A model generated the notes under the pieces. The model was not told the DNA's origin. It searched no databases and saw only the letters and a program-made list of their open reading frames with translations. From assembly GCA_947501325.1 (NCBI GenBank), contig CANMVC010000001.1:682001-746000 (forward strand): a stretch of 64,000 nt of DNA. The letters run 5' to 3'. Position 1 is the stretch's first letter. Every line of letters begins with the position of its first letter. Positions 44,960 to 54,268 of the stretch are shown piece after piece. Source of the stretch: an uncultured Sphingomonadaceae bacterium (lineage in GTDB: Bacteria > Pseudomonadota > Alphaproteobacteria > Sphingomonadales > Sphingomonadaceae). Position numbers and translations under genes: made by a program.

Positions 44960-46396
44960 ATGAATGAACGCACCAGCCATCCTTTGAAACTGTTCAACAG
45001 CCTCACCCGAGAGATTGAGCTATTCACTCCGGTCCATGAGGGCGAAGCCCGCGTCTATACCTGCGGCCCGACAGTTTATAACTATCCGCATATCGGCAAT
45101 ATGCGCGCCTACGTCTTTGCCGATTTGCTTGGACGGACATTGAGCTGGAAAGGCTACAAGCTCACTCATGTCATCAATATTACCGATGTCGGCCATCTGA
45201 CTGACGACGCCGATGATGGCGAGGACAAGCTTGAAAAGGCAGCGGCGGAGCGGGCGCAATCCATTTGGGATATCGCCAAACATTATACCGAGGCCTATTG
45301 GGAAGATATCAAGGCGCTCAACATCCGCCAGCCGGCTCATTGGTCGATCGCCACCGATTATGTTCCGCAAATGATCGAATATGCCAAGGGCATTGCCGAT
45401 CAACATTGTTATGAATTGGATGGCGGCCTCTATTTCGACGTCTCCACCATTGCCAACTATGGCAGTCTCGCGCGTGCGGCAACCGAAGATGGCGAAGGCC
45501 GAATTGATACCGTCGAAGGCAAGCGTAACGCCGCTGATTTTGCGATCTGGCGGAAAACGCCGGAGGGCGAAACCCGGCAGATGGAATGGGATAGTCCTTG
45601 GGGCAAAGGCGCACCAGGTTGGCATCTGGAATGCTCGGTCATGTCAGAGGCTTTGCTCGGACTGCCCTTTGATATTCACACTGGCGGTATCGATCATCGC
45701 GAAATCCATCACCCCAATGAGATCGCCCAGAACCAGGCGCATAGCGGCTGCGACCATAGCGGTGCCCATTTCTGGATGCACAATAATTTTCTGATCGACC
45801 GGGCTGGTAAAATGTCCAAATCAGCAGGTGAATTTTTACGCCTCCAGCTGCTCATCGAAAAGGGCATCCACCCCCTCGCCTATCGCTTGATGTGTCTGCA
45901 GGCCCATTATCGCAGCGAGCTTGAGTTTAGCTGGGACAATTTGGTGGCGGCACTGACGCGGTTAAAAAGAATATTGATTGGGATCGAAAGACTCCGAGAA
46001 AAAGCTCCAAATGAACCTTCAGGAAACGCGGACATGAGCATCCATCAAGTTGATGAAGCAATTTCTGAGGATCTTAATACGGCAAGAGTATTAGTTATCG
46101 CTGAGTCCATTGCAGCGATGAAAGACCACGCATCGGACCGATTGGAAGCGATTTACAAGATCGATGAGCTGTTGGGCCTTGATCTAGCAAGACTTACTCG
46201 CGTCGATCTGCGCATCCGTCCCAAAAATATTGCAATCACTGAAAATGAAATCGAAACGAAATTAAATGAACGCCAACAAGCCAAAGCTGACAAAGACTTC
46301 GCCGCCGCCGATGCGATCCGGGATGAACTTGCGGCGCAAGGCGTGGACTTGATGGATGGCGATCCGCTACGCTGGGAATGGAGCATATCGATATGA
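44960..46396 (+). CDS. cysS: Cysteinyl-tRNA synthetase
   Basis: Charges tRNA-Cys. 478 residues from ATG 44960 (GTG two codons earlier is an alternative). The HIGH-type motif is in TCGPTVYNYPHIGNMRAY, whose Cys is the first zinc ligand. The ERGG-like region is LGLPFDIHTGGIDHREIHHP with further zinc ligands (SGCDHSGAHFW), and KMSKS is in GKMSKSAGEFLR. The segment after about residue 350 uses AT-richer codons than the rest. Overlaps the next gene by 4 bp (ATGA). Confidence 0.96.
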   Translation: MNERTSHPLKLFNSLTREIELFTPVHEGEARVYTCGPTVYNYPHIGNMRAYVFADLLGRTLSWKGYKLTHVINITDVGHLTDDADDGEDKLEKAAAERAQSIWDIAKHYTEAYWEDIKALNIRQPAHWSIATDYVPQMIEYAKGIADQHCYELDGGLYFDVSTIANYGSLARAATEDGEGRIDTVEGKRNAADFAIWRKTPEGETRQMEWDSPWGKGAPGWHLECSVMSEALLGLPFDIHTGGIDHREIHHPNEIAQNQAHSGCDHSGAHFWMHNNFLIDRAGKMSKSAGEFLRLQLLIEKGIHPLAYRLMCLQAHYRSELEFSWDNLVAALTRLKRILIGIERLREKAPNEPSGNADMSIHQVDEAISEDLNTARVLVIAESIAAMKDHASDRLEAIYKIDELLGLDLARLTRVDLRIRPKNIAITENEIETKLNERQQAKADKDFAAADAIRDELAAQGVDLMDGDPLRWEWSISI

Positions 46397-47355
46397 GCAA
46401 ACCAATAGCCGCCATGGCCTCTCTGGTCCGTCCGTTGGTCGAACCGCATTGCGGCGATCTCGACGTCACGTGGTTCACGAGCACGGAAGAAGCACTGGAG
46501 ATAGCGCCCCATGCTGAAATCGGTTGGTTCGACATGTATGATAAAGAAAAGATGGCCCAGGTTCTGGGCGCCGCCACAAGTCTGAAATGGCTCAACAGCA
46601 TCTATGCTGGCGTTGAGCATTTTCCACTCGATCAGCTTAAAAGCCAGGGCACGATTGTGACTAACGGCGCAGGCCTGAACAGCTCACCCATTGCCGAGTT
46701 CGTGCTTATGGGCATGCTTGCCGCTGCCAAGCGGACAGACAAATTGCTTGCGCTTCAAGAGCAACAGGAATGGCCCGAACAAGCCCCCGGCACGGCCGAA
46801 CTGGCAGACAGCAAGGCTCTCATCATCGGCTATGGCGGCATTGGTCAGCAAGTGGCCAAAAAATTATCCGGTTTTGAGATCGACGTTACCGCCGTGCGCA
46901 GGACGGCAAGCGATGATCCGGCCGGCGTCGGGACTGAAGTGATTGGCACGGACGAATGGCGCGACCGACTGGGCGAATTTGACTGGGTGATCGTCTCCGC
47001 ACCTGCAACTGCAGAAACTCAGAAGCTGCTCGGCAAAGATGAATTTGCGGCGATGAAACAATCTGCCTGGTTGGTGAATGTCGCGCGTGGATCGTTGGTA
47101 GATCAAGCGGCATTGGTCGATGCGTTGAATGGCAAGAGCATCGGCGGCGCGGTGCTTGATGTTACCGACCCCGAACCTTTACCCAAAGGTGATCCGCTTT
47201 GGACAGCGCCCAATTGCTTTATCACCATGCATGTTTCCGGCGTTGCGCAAACCCGTATGTTTCAGCGCGCCGCAGCGCGTTTTGTCGAAAATTTGAAATG
47301 CTATCAAAATGGTGAAGAAATGGTTGCGGTTGCTGATTTGGATCGCGGCTATTGA
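46393..47355 (+). CDS. D-isomer-specific 2-hydroxyacid dehydrogenase
   Basis: 320 residues from ATG 46393, which overlaps the cysS stop; Met at 46378 is an alternative. Rossmann motif IIGYGGIGQQVAKKLSGFE (about 139-157), catalytic Arg in NVARGSLVDQAALVD, Glu in TDPEPLPKGDPLW and His in FITMHVSGVA. NAD(P)-dependent reduction of a 2-keto acid is expected. The active-site His context (HVSG) resembles glyoxylate/hydroxypyruvate-type members, but substrate is not certain. Translationally coupled to cysS without an obvious functional link. Confidence 0.87.
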   Translation: MSKPIAAMASLVRPLVEPHCGDLDVTWFTSTEEALEIAPHAEIGWFDMYDKEKMAQVLGAATSLKWLNSIYAGVEHFPLDQLKSQGTIVTNGAGLNSSPIAEFVLMGMLAAAKRTDKLLALQEQQEWPEQAPGTAELADSKALIIGYGGIGQQVAKKLSGFEIDVTAVRRTASDDPAGVGTEVIGTDEWRDRLGEFDWVIVSAPATAETQKLLGKDEFAAMKQSAWLVNVARGSLVDQAALVDALNGKSIGGAVLDVTDPEPLPKGDPLWTAPNCFITMHVSGVAQTRMFQRAAARFVENLKCYQNGEEMVAVADLDRGY

Positions 47356-47520
47356 GCCGACAAGAAAATTTTCGATTGCTGCGTGACACGCTTGTAAATT
47401 TAACTTATCAACCAACGATATAGGGGTAAGAATGAGTCTTTCTGGAGGGGAAATTCATTCTGTGGTCGTTGCCATTATCTTGAGCAAATACTGATCGTCC
47501 AGATCAGGGAAGGATCCACA

Positions 47521-49167
47521 ATGACCAAAGCATCTGATTTATTCGTCCAATGTCTTGAAAATGAAGGCGTAGAGTATCTTTTCGGCGTTCCCGGCGAAGA
47601 AAATCTCGACATGCTCGACAGCTTGTCGCGCTCCAAGAAAATCCAACTGATCCTGACCCGGCACGAACAAGGCGCTGGCTTCATGGCGGCGACCTACGCA
47701 CGGCATACCGGCAAAACCGGTGTTTGCATGGCAACACTTGGCCCCGGGGCCACCAACTTGGTGACTGCCGCAGCCTATGCGCAGCTGGGCGGCATGCCGA
47801 TCTTGATGGTCACTGGTCAGAAACCAATCAAGAAATCCAAGCAGGGCCGGTTCCAGATTCTCGATGTTGTCGACATGATGGGCCCGATTACGAAGTTCAC
47901 CCATCAACTGGCTTCTGCGGACAATATACCGAGCCGTATCCGCGAAGCGATCCGTTTGGCCGAAGAGGAAAAGCCGGGCGCGACTCACATTGAATTCCCG
48001 GAAGATGTCGCGGATGAGCAAACCGATTCCACGCCAATCAAGCCCAGCTTGTCCCGACGCCCTGTTCCTGAAGCCAAAGCAGTGCGCGCCGCAACGCAAA
48101 AGATCGAAAAAGCCAAATCACCTATCCTCGTCATTGGTGGCGGTGCAAACCGTACAACGACAGGCCGGATGCTTACCCAATTTATTGAAAAGACGGGCAT
48201 ACCCTTTGTCACGACACAGCTCGGCAAAGGCGTAGTCGACGAAACCCACAAAGAATTTATGGGTTGCGCCGCATTGTCGGCCAATGATTTTGTCCATAGC
48301 GCGATTGAGTCGGCTGACCTGATCATCAATGTGGGCCATGATGTCATCGAGAAACCGCCTTTCTTCATGCATGACGGTGGCACGGAAGTCATTCATGTCT
48401 CCATGAACACCGCTGAAGTGGACCCTGTCTACTTCCCGCAGATCGAAGTGATCGGCGATATCGGAAACGCGATCTGGCAGATGAAGGAAGATATAGTTCC
48501 TTCCGGCTCGTGGAATTTCGATCATATGTACAAAGCGCGTGCGGCCGAAGAAGAGCATACCGCCACCATGGACGATGACATGCGTTGCCCGATTTATCCA
48601 CCACATCTTGTAAAAGTCGTCCGTGAGAAAATGCCGGCTGATGGCATTATCTGCCTCGACAATGGCGTCTACAAAATCTGGTTTGCGCGCAACTACAAGG
48701 CGCGTCAGGCCAATACTGTATTGCTCGACAATGCGTTGGCAACCATGGGCGCTGGCTTACCTTCTGCGATGGCATCGGCGATGGTATATCCAGACCGTAA
48801 AGTCATGGCGATTTGCGGCGATGGCGGTTTCATGATGAACAGTCAGGAAATGGAAACAGCGGTTCGCTTGAAGCTCAACATCACCGTCTTGGTGCTCAAT
48901 GACAACAGCTATGGCATGATCCGCTGGAAACAAGCCAATATGGGCTTTAAGGATTGGGGCTTGACTTATGGTAACCCTGATTTTGTTAAATATGCGGAAA
49001 GCTATGGCGCTCATGGTCACCGGATCACCAGCGCGAAAAACCTGCAGGAAACGATCGACAAATGCCTGAACAGCGAAGGCGTACATTTGATCGATTGCCC
49101 TGTGGACTATTCCGATAATGATCGTATCCTCAATGTCGAGATCAAGGAACTCAGCGCAAAGGTTTAG
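47521..49167 (+). CDS. Acetolactate synthase large-subunit-like ThDP enzyme
   Basis: 548 residues. The ThDP enzyme fold: catalytic Glu in RHEQGAGFMAATYARHTGK, the central FAD-domain-like region, and the ThDP/Mg motif GDGGFMMNSQEMETAVRLKL ending in NDNSYG. Family members join two pyruvates to acetolactate; no regulatory small subunit (ilvH) is adjacent, so a catabolic AlsS-like role or another 2-keto-acid carboligase is possible. It is followed after 7 bp by an aldehyde dehydrogenase gene, suggesting the pair handles one substrate, perhaps an aldehyde released by the ThDP enzyme. Preceded by 165 bp without a clear promoter. Confidence 0.85.
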   Translation: MTKASDLFVQCLENEGVEYLFGVPGEENLDMLDSLSRSKKIQLILTRHEQGAGFMAATYARHTGKTGVCMATLGPGATNLVTAAAYAQLGGMPILMVTGQKPIKKSKQGRFQILDVVDMMGPITKFTHQLASADNIPSRIREAIRLAEEEKPGATHIEFPEDVADEQTDSTPIKPSLSRRPVPEAKAVRAATQKIEKAKSPILVIGGGANRTTTGRMLTQFIEKTGIPFVTTQLGKGVVDETHKEFMGCAALSANDFVHSAIESADLIINVGHDVIEKPPFFMHDGGTEVIHVSMNTAEVDPVYFPQIEVIGDIGNAIWQMKEDIVPSGSWNFDHMYKARAAEEEHTATMDDDMRCPIYPPHLVKVVREKMPADGIICLDNGVYKIWFARNYKARQANTVLLDNALATMGAGLPSAMASAMVYPDRKVMAICGDGGFMMNSQEMETAVRLKLNITVLVLNDNSYGMIRWKQANMGFKDWGLTYGNPDFVKYAESYGAHGHRITSAKNLQETIDKCLNSEGVHLIDCPVDYSDNDRILNVEIKELSAKV

Positions 49168-49174
49168 AGGATAA

Positions 49175-50614
49175 ATGATGACAAAATTGAAAGACGTCTA
49201 TCCGCTTTACCTCAATAATGTCGCTGCCCAGCCGAATACCGATCTGGAGGTCACTGACAAGTTCACCAACGAGGTAGCTTTCCGGACGGCTTTGGCAACA
49301 CCCGACGTTATTGAGGAAGCCATTGCCGGGGCAGTGGAAGCTGCGGAGCCAATGGCGCGTATGGCAAGCTATGAGCGGCAAAATGTGCTGCAACATTGCG
49401 TCGACCGGTTCAAAGAACGATTTGACGAGCTTGCCTATTCACTCTGCGTTGAAGCAGGCAAGCCGATCAAGGATGCGGAAGGCGAAGTTGGCCGGTTGAT
49501 CGACACGTTCCGCATTGCCGCTGAGGAATCGACGCGCAACTATGGCGAAGTCCAGCCACTGGACATTTCCGAACGCGCCAAAGGCTATCAGGGCATGTGG
49601 AAACGCGTGCCGATTGGTCCTTGCAGCTTCATTTCGCCGTTTAACTTTCCGCTCAATTTGGCTGCGCATAAAATTGCGCCCGCTATTGCTGTTGGTTGCC
49701 CGTTCGTGATGAAGCCAGCGTCTAAGACACCGCTGGGCGCAATTATCATGGGTGAAGTCCTCGCCGAAACTGATTTGCCCAAAGGCGCGTTTTCAATATT
49801 GCCGGCGAGCCGTGATGGCGCAGACCTATTCACGGTGGATGAGCGGCTCAAGCTTCTTTCTTTCACCGGTTCCCCCGGTGTCGGTTGGGATCTGAAAGCC
49901 AAAGCGGGCAAAAAACCGGTCATTCTGGAGCTTGGCGGCAATGCTGCCGTTATCGTCGATCATGATGCTGATCTGGAAGACGCACTCGAGCGAATCATCT
50001 TCGGTGCCTTTTACCAATCCGGCCAAAGCTGTATTGGCGTGCAGCGGATCATCATTCATGAATCAGTCTATGACAGGTTCAAGGATATGCTGGTTGCCAA
50101 AACCAAGACCTTGATCGCTGGCGATCCGAAAGATCGTGACACGTTCATTGGCCCAATGATTTCCGAAGGTGAGGCCAAGCGCCTGCACGGCTGGATTGAA
50201 GATGCTGTCTCTGGTGGCGCGACCTTGCTCTGCGGCGGCAATCGGACCGGCAATATGCTGGAAGCGACTTTGCTGGAAAATGTCGATCGTGACGCCGCTG
50301 CCAATCGTGAGGAAGCTTTTGGCCCGCTCGCTCTGCTCTCCAAGTTCACTGATTTTAACGCGGCGCTGGACGAAGTTAACGATAGCAAGTTCGGTTTGCA
50401 GGCTGGTATATTCACCCGTGACCTGTTCAAAACACTGGATGCATGGGACCGTCTCGATGTTGGCGGCGTCGTGATTAACGACGTGTCATCCTATCGCGTT
50501 GACAATATGCCTTATGGCGGCGTCAAGGATAGCGGCCTAGGAAGAGAGGGGATCAGATTCGCGATGGAGGATATGACCGAAATTCGTAATCTGGTTATCC
50601 GGCGAAAAGTCTAG
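49175..50614 (+). CDS. NAD(P)-dependent aldehyde dehydrogenase
   Basis: 479 residues. Active-site Glu in VILELGGNAAVIVDHDADLE (about 249-268) and nucleophile Cys in FYQSGQSCIGVQRI (about 278-291); the oxyanion Asn is in SPFNFPLN and the nucleotide loop is in LLSFTGSPGVGWDLKAKAGK. Oxidises an aldehyde to an acid or acyl product. Two adjacent Met (49175, 49178) are possible starts after GAGG. Partner of the preceding ThDP enzyme by spacing (7 bp); the substrate is not predictable. Confidence 0.92.
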   Translation: MMTKLKDVYPLYLNNVAAQPNTDLEVTDKFTNEVAFRTALATPDVIEEAIAGAVEAAEPMARMASYERQNVLQHCVDRFKERFDELAYSLCVEAGKPIKDAEGEVGRLIDTFRIAAEESTRNYGEVQPLDISERAKGYQGMWKRVPIGPCSFISPFNFPLNLAAHKIAPAIAVGCPFVMKPASKTPLGAIIMGEVLAETDLPKGAFSILPASRDGADLFTVDERLKLLSFTGSPGVGWDLKAKAGKKPVILELGGNAAVIVDHDADLEDALERIIFGAFYQSGQSCIGVQRIIIHESVYDRFKDMLVAKTKTLIAGDPKDRDTFIGPMISEGEAKRLHGWIEDAVSGGATLLCGGNRTGNMLEATLLENVDRDAAANREEAFGPLALLSKFTDFNAALDEVNDSKFGLQAGIFTRDLFKTLDAWDRLDVGGVVINDVSSYRVDNMPYGGVKDSGLGREGIRFAMEDMTEIRNLVIRRKV

Positions 50615-50758
50615 GAGCCGAATCGCGGCACCAAGCGAATCTTGCGACCGTGCGGTCAAACGAAAGAAAGTGGTAAATCGGCAACGCTTGTGCAGTGAAA
50701 AAGGTAAAAATGGTGCTGCAAGTCACAGAAAAACAGCCATATTCGAGCTTTTTTACCG

Positions 50759-50788
50759 TTGCATTGGGATTGCAATGAAGCATATTAT
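50759..50788 (+). promoter_or_regulatory. Candidate promoter of the multiheme cytochrome operon
   Basis: -35 ttgcat (50759-50764), 18-bp spacer, -10 tattat (50783-50788), followed by aggg. It would give a leader of about 70 nt. Both boxes match four or more consensus positions. Assigned by eye. Confidence 0.4.
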
Positions 50789-50839
50789 AGGGCGTGAAAC
50801 ATAGTTAACGACTTGGGTCGCGTCGAGCTTACAGAGGGG

Positions 50840-50857
50840 CCTGATCTCCGGATCAGG
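50840..50857 (+). promoter_or_regulatory. Hairpin next to the pentaheme cytochrome start
   Basis: cctgatc / gatcagg, a perfect 7-bp stem with loop tccg. It ends 10 bases before the ATG and overlaps where a ribosome binding site would be, so it may restrain translation. Confidence 0.4.
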
Positions 50858-50867
50858 AAAAGCAACG

Positions 50868-52274
50868 ATGCAAATGGGGAAAAATCTTTCGTGGAAGCGA
50901 AGCTGGTCTGCACTGGCCGCTAGTCTATTCTGTTGTGCGCTTGCCGGCGTAGCATTTCTCATATCATCTTTTGCAGCCCCTGCCCCGGTTGAAGCGGCGC
51001 AAGATTTAGCTAGCGGAACACATATGGGTGTTGCCAGCTGCGGTGGAACCACCTGCCACGGGCGGCAAGAAGCCGATGGCGAAGTTGTTCGCCAAGATGA
51101 ACTCATGCGCTGGCAGGAAGAATCGACGCCGGGCGGAGCCCATAGCCGCGCTTTCCGAGTCCTTCGCGAACCCCGCAGCATTGCGATAGCGAACCGGCTT
51201 GGCATCAAAGATGCTGCGTCTTCCGATCAATGCTTGGGCTGTCACAGCACGCCGGCAGCAAAGAAGGGCCCTCGTTTCCAAGTCAGCGACGGCGTCGGGT
51301 GCGAAGCGTGTCATGGCCCATCGTCCGGTTGGCTGTCGGCTCACTATGCCGTTGGCGCGAACCATGCGAAGAATGTCTCTCTCGGCCTCACGCCACTCGA
51401 CAATCCGAAAGTGCGAGCCAGCAATTGTCTCGACTGCCATTTTGGTAGCGCGAAAAAGGGCCAATTTGTTGATCACCGGATCATGGCTGCTGGCCATCCC
51501 CGGATTTCCTTCGAGCTCGATCTATTTTCAACGCTGCAACAACATCATGATGAAGACGTCGATTATGTTCGTCGCAAGGGTAAGACGAACGCCGTCCGCT
51601 TCTGGGCGGTCGGTCAGTCCATGGCGCTGGAACGCTCGCTTAATCTCTTCTCGAAACCGGCATTGGCACAGGAAGGCCTGTTCCCGGAATTCTATTTCTA
51701 TGATTGCCACAGTTGTCACCGCCGTATCTATGATGAAGCCTCTGCAAGACCAACATCAATCAACAATCCAGGTCGGCCCATCCCGGAGGGCATGCCGCCC
51801 TATAATGATGAAAATATGATCATGCTAAGCGCGGCTATAAAAGTGACTGCTCCTGATCTCGCCGGACAATTTAATGCGCGGTCCAAGGCATTTCATGCAG
51901 CCATGGCGCAAGGTCGCGGCCCTGCTGTTCAAGCCGCCGCGCGCCTGCGTCAGACTGCCACAACTTTGGCAGACCGGTTCTCTCGCGCCAGCTTTGGCCG
52001 TGATCAAACCTTCCAGATTATGGAAACAATTGCAGGGCAAGCCATCTCGCCGCGCTTCACTGATTATGAAGGCAGTGTACAGGCGGTGATGGCAATTGAT
52101 ACGTTGCTCAACGGATTAGTGAACAGCGGCCAGGTCAGCGAAGCCGCGGCTGCCAGCCTGCGCGGACAGATTAATGTCGCCTATAAGGCGGTAGACGAGC
52201 CTAACAGCTATCAACCCCTGCAATTCCGCCGTGCGCTTGGCAGCGCGGTCAGAACCATAAGGGCTTTACGATAA
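50868..52274 (+). CDS. Pentaheme c-type cytochrome (cytochrome c554-like)
   Basis: 468 residues. Signal peptide or anchor near residues 14-42. Haem sites: C122-x2-C125-H, C145-x2-C148-H, C187-x2-C190-H and C280-x2-C283-H, plus an unusual CX4CH site, CGGTTCH, at 58-64. The spacing and the GVGCEACHGPSSGWLSAH stretch fit the cytochrome c554/c-prime group of multihaem electron carriers. The C-terminal third (about 310-468) is helical and haem-free. Expected in the periplasm, passing electrons to the outer-membrane partners encoded downstream. Stop overlaps the next start by one base (TAATG). Confidence 0.85.
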   Translation: MQMGKNLSWKRSWSALAASLFCCALAGVAFLISSFAAPAPVEAAQDLASGTHMGVASCGGTTCHGRQEADGEVVRQDELMRWQEESTPGGAHSRAFRVLREPRSIAIANRLGIKDAASSDQCLGCHSTPAAKKGPRFQVSDGVGCEACHGPSSGWLSAHYAVGANHAKNVSLGLTPLDNPKVRASNCLDCHFGSAKKGQFVDHRIMAAGHPRISFELDLFSTLQQHHDEDVDYVRRKGKTNAVRFWAVGQSMALERSLNLFSKPALAQEGLFPEFYFYDCHSCHRRIYDEASARPTSINNPGRPIPEGMPPYNDENMIMLSAAIKVTAPDLAGQFNARSKAFHAAMAQGRGPAVQAAARLRQTATTLADRFSRASFGRDQTFQIMETIAGQAISPRFTDYEGSVQAVMAIDTLLNGLVNSGQVSEAAAASLRGQINVAYKAVDEPNSYQPLQFRRALGSAVRTIRALR

Positions 52275-54268
52275 TGCGGAACCCTCGTTTTACCGCTGCG
52301 ATTTCGGCAGCTGCCTTGCTTTTGACCTCCTGTGGCGGTGGTGGGGACAGCAATGATTTTGGCGGCACACCATCACCCGCCCCGACACCGACGCCCGCCC
52401 CAACACCAGTAGACGGCAATGGTGGAGCGTTTACCCCACCTGCGCAAGAATCTCTCAGTGTAACCGACGTGCAAACGGTTATTGCACAGGCAGTCGGTGA
52501 GGCAACCGCGCGAAACCTGCCTTCGGTTATCGCGGTTACAGACCGCGTCGGCAATGTGCTTGCTGTTTTTGAAATGAACGGTGCTCGCGCCATAGCAACG
52601 ACCAGTGCGCGCACGGCGATGGGAACGATCAACAGCCCCGGCATCGATGTTCAGGGCGTAGATGTACCAGCGGCCGCTGGAGCTATCGCAAAAGCCGTCA
52701 CAGGTGCCTATTTATCCAGTGCAGGAAACGCATTTTCCACTCGTACTGCCAGTCAAATTGTGCAGGAACATTTCCCGCCTGCACCTACCGCAGCAGGCCT
52801 GGAAAGCGGCCCGCTATTTGGCGTTCAATTCAGCCAGTTACCCTGTTCCGATCTTAATCAGAGGTTCGGTAATGCCGGCGCAGCTGCGCTCATTGGACCG
52901 AAGCGCTCTCCTTTAGGCTTGTCCGCTGACCCTGGTGGACTACCACTTTATAAGAACGGCGTTGTTGTCGGCGCAATCGGCGTCATGGGCGACGGCGATT
53001 ATGGCTTCGATTCCAACATTCTCGATATTGATGTCGATGATGAAGAAGCGATTGCGCTTGCCGGAATTCAAGGCTTTGCGCCGTCAGCTGCGATCACGGC
53101 CAACCGGATCTCGGTTGACGGAACGTCCTTGCGGTTCAGCGATATGGTGGTGAGTGATCTGTCACCGCTGCAAAGCAACTTTGCTGCCATTAACGGCACG
53201 TCCGGCAATTTGATTGCGGTAACCGGCTATAGCGCCGGCGCGATCATCGCCGGCTCGGCTTATGGCACGGAAAATTCTGGGATCCGGGCTTCCACAGCTG
53301 CCGAATTCAGGAACCGCGACGCGTTCGTGCTGTCCGATGGTACCGGCACAAACCGGTTCCCGATCCGCGCTGGCACCGATGGAGCCGATGTTGCTGCGCC
53401 GTTAACAGTAGCCGAATCCCGGGCCATCCTGGAAGAAGCGTTCATCATCATGAGCCGCGCCCGCGCGCAAATCCGGCAACCACTCGACAGCCGCGCACAG
53501 GTTTCCATTTCGGTCGTCGATACCCATGGAGAGATTTTAGGCATAGTCCGTTCGCCTGATGCTCCCATTTTCGGAACGGATGTGTCGTTACAAAAAGCTC
53601 GTACGGCATCTTTTTTCTCGAACAGCGTTGCGGCATCCGATCTTCTCGGCAATCCTGACACCGATGTTGCGGCCTTTGTGCAGCGGGTTCGGACATTTCT
53701 GAACGACCCCAATGCACTCACCGGAACGGTCGCTTTTGCCGATCGATCCGGCGGCAACCTCTCCCGACCCTATTTTCCTGATGGTGAACTGGGCCGTCCG
53801 GCCGGACCTTTGTCGCGTCCGATTGAGGATTTCAATCCGTTGGCAACCGGGCTTCAGGCAGCATTGATCTTTCCCAATCTGGGCCAACATCTGGCCTTTG
53901 TGACCGGGGCCTCCGCAACAGACACACCCATGCGCTGCACCAACACACCCGATGCGGTGGCAGGTCAGAACCGTCTGGAAAATGGTATCCAGATTTTCCC
54001 GGGCAGTGTCCCGATTTATCGCGGCGATCAACTGATTGGCGGCCTTGGCGTGTCAGGTGACGGGATTGATCAGGATGATATGATCAGCTTTCTCGGTTTG
54101 CATAATGCAGGTCTTCGTGTTGGTAGTATTGGCAATGCACCCAAAGCCATCCGTGCCGACAATGTGGTGGTCGACCTTGGCGACGCGCAGGTACGCTTGC
54201 GCTATGTGAGTTGCCCCTTTGCGCCGTTTCTTGACACAAACGACCAAAATGTTTGCGAGGGATTGTAA
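52274..54268 (+). CDS. Lipoprotein with two GlcG/HbpS (DUF336) haem-binding-type domains
   Basis: 664 residues. Lipobox LLTSCGGGG puts the lipidated Cys at residue 20; a Pro/Thr linker follows. Two GlcG/HbpS-like domains: about 58-240 (with SVIAVTDRVGNVLAVFEMNG and YKNGVVVGAIGVMGDGD) and about 375-595 (with ISVVDTHGEILGIVRSPDAP and YRGDQLIGGLGVSGDGID). The family includes the haem-binding HbpS; some members are found beside oxidoreductases. It should be tethered to the outer (or inner) membrane by its lipid. It is in a translationally coupled operon with the cytochromes; a role in haem delivery or as structural partner is inferred. Confidence 0.8.
   Translation: MRNPRFTAAISAAALLLTSCGGGGDSNDFGGTPSPAPTPTPAPTPVDGNGGAFTPPAQESLSVTDVQTVIAQAVGEATARNLPSVIAVTDRVGNVLAVFEMNGARAIATTSARTAMGTINSPGIDVQGVDVPAAAGAIAKAVTGAYLSSAGNAFSTRTASQIVQEHFPPAPTAAGLESGPLFGVQFSQLPCSDLNQRFGNAGAAALIGPKRSPLGLSADPGGLPLYKNGVVVGAIGVMGDGDYGFDSNILDIDVDDEEAIALAGIQGFAPSAAITANRISVDGTSLRFSDMVVSDLSPLQSNFAAINGTSGNLIAVTGYSAGAIIAGSAYGTENSGIRASTAAEFRNRDAFVLSDGTGTNRFPIRAGTDGADVAAPLTVAESRAILEEAFIIMSRARAQIRQPLDSRAQVSISVVDTHGEILGIVRSPDAPIFGTDVSLQKARTASFFSNSVAASDLLGNPDTDVAAFVQRVRTFLNDPNALTGTVAFADRSGGNLSRPYFPDGELGRPAGPLSRPIEDFNPLATGLQAALIFPNLGQHLAFVTGASATDTPMRCTNTPDAVAGQNRLENGIQIFPGSVPIYRGDQLIGGLGVSGDGIDQDDMISFLGLHNAGLRVGSIGNAPKAIRADNVVVDLGDAQVRLRYVSCPFAPFLDTNDQNVCEGL

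Noticed and set aside
50840-50857. Terminator of the aldehyde dehydrogenase gene
   Set aside because: No T-run follows, and it lies 230 bp after that stop but 10 bp before the cytochrome start; treated as a leader hairpin.
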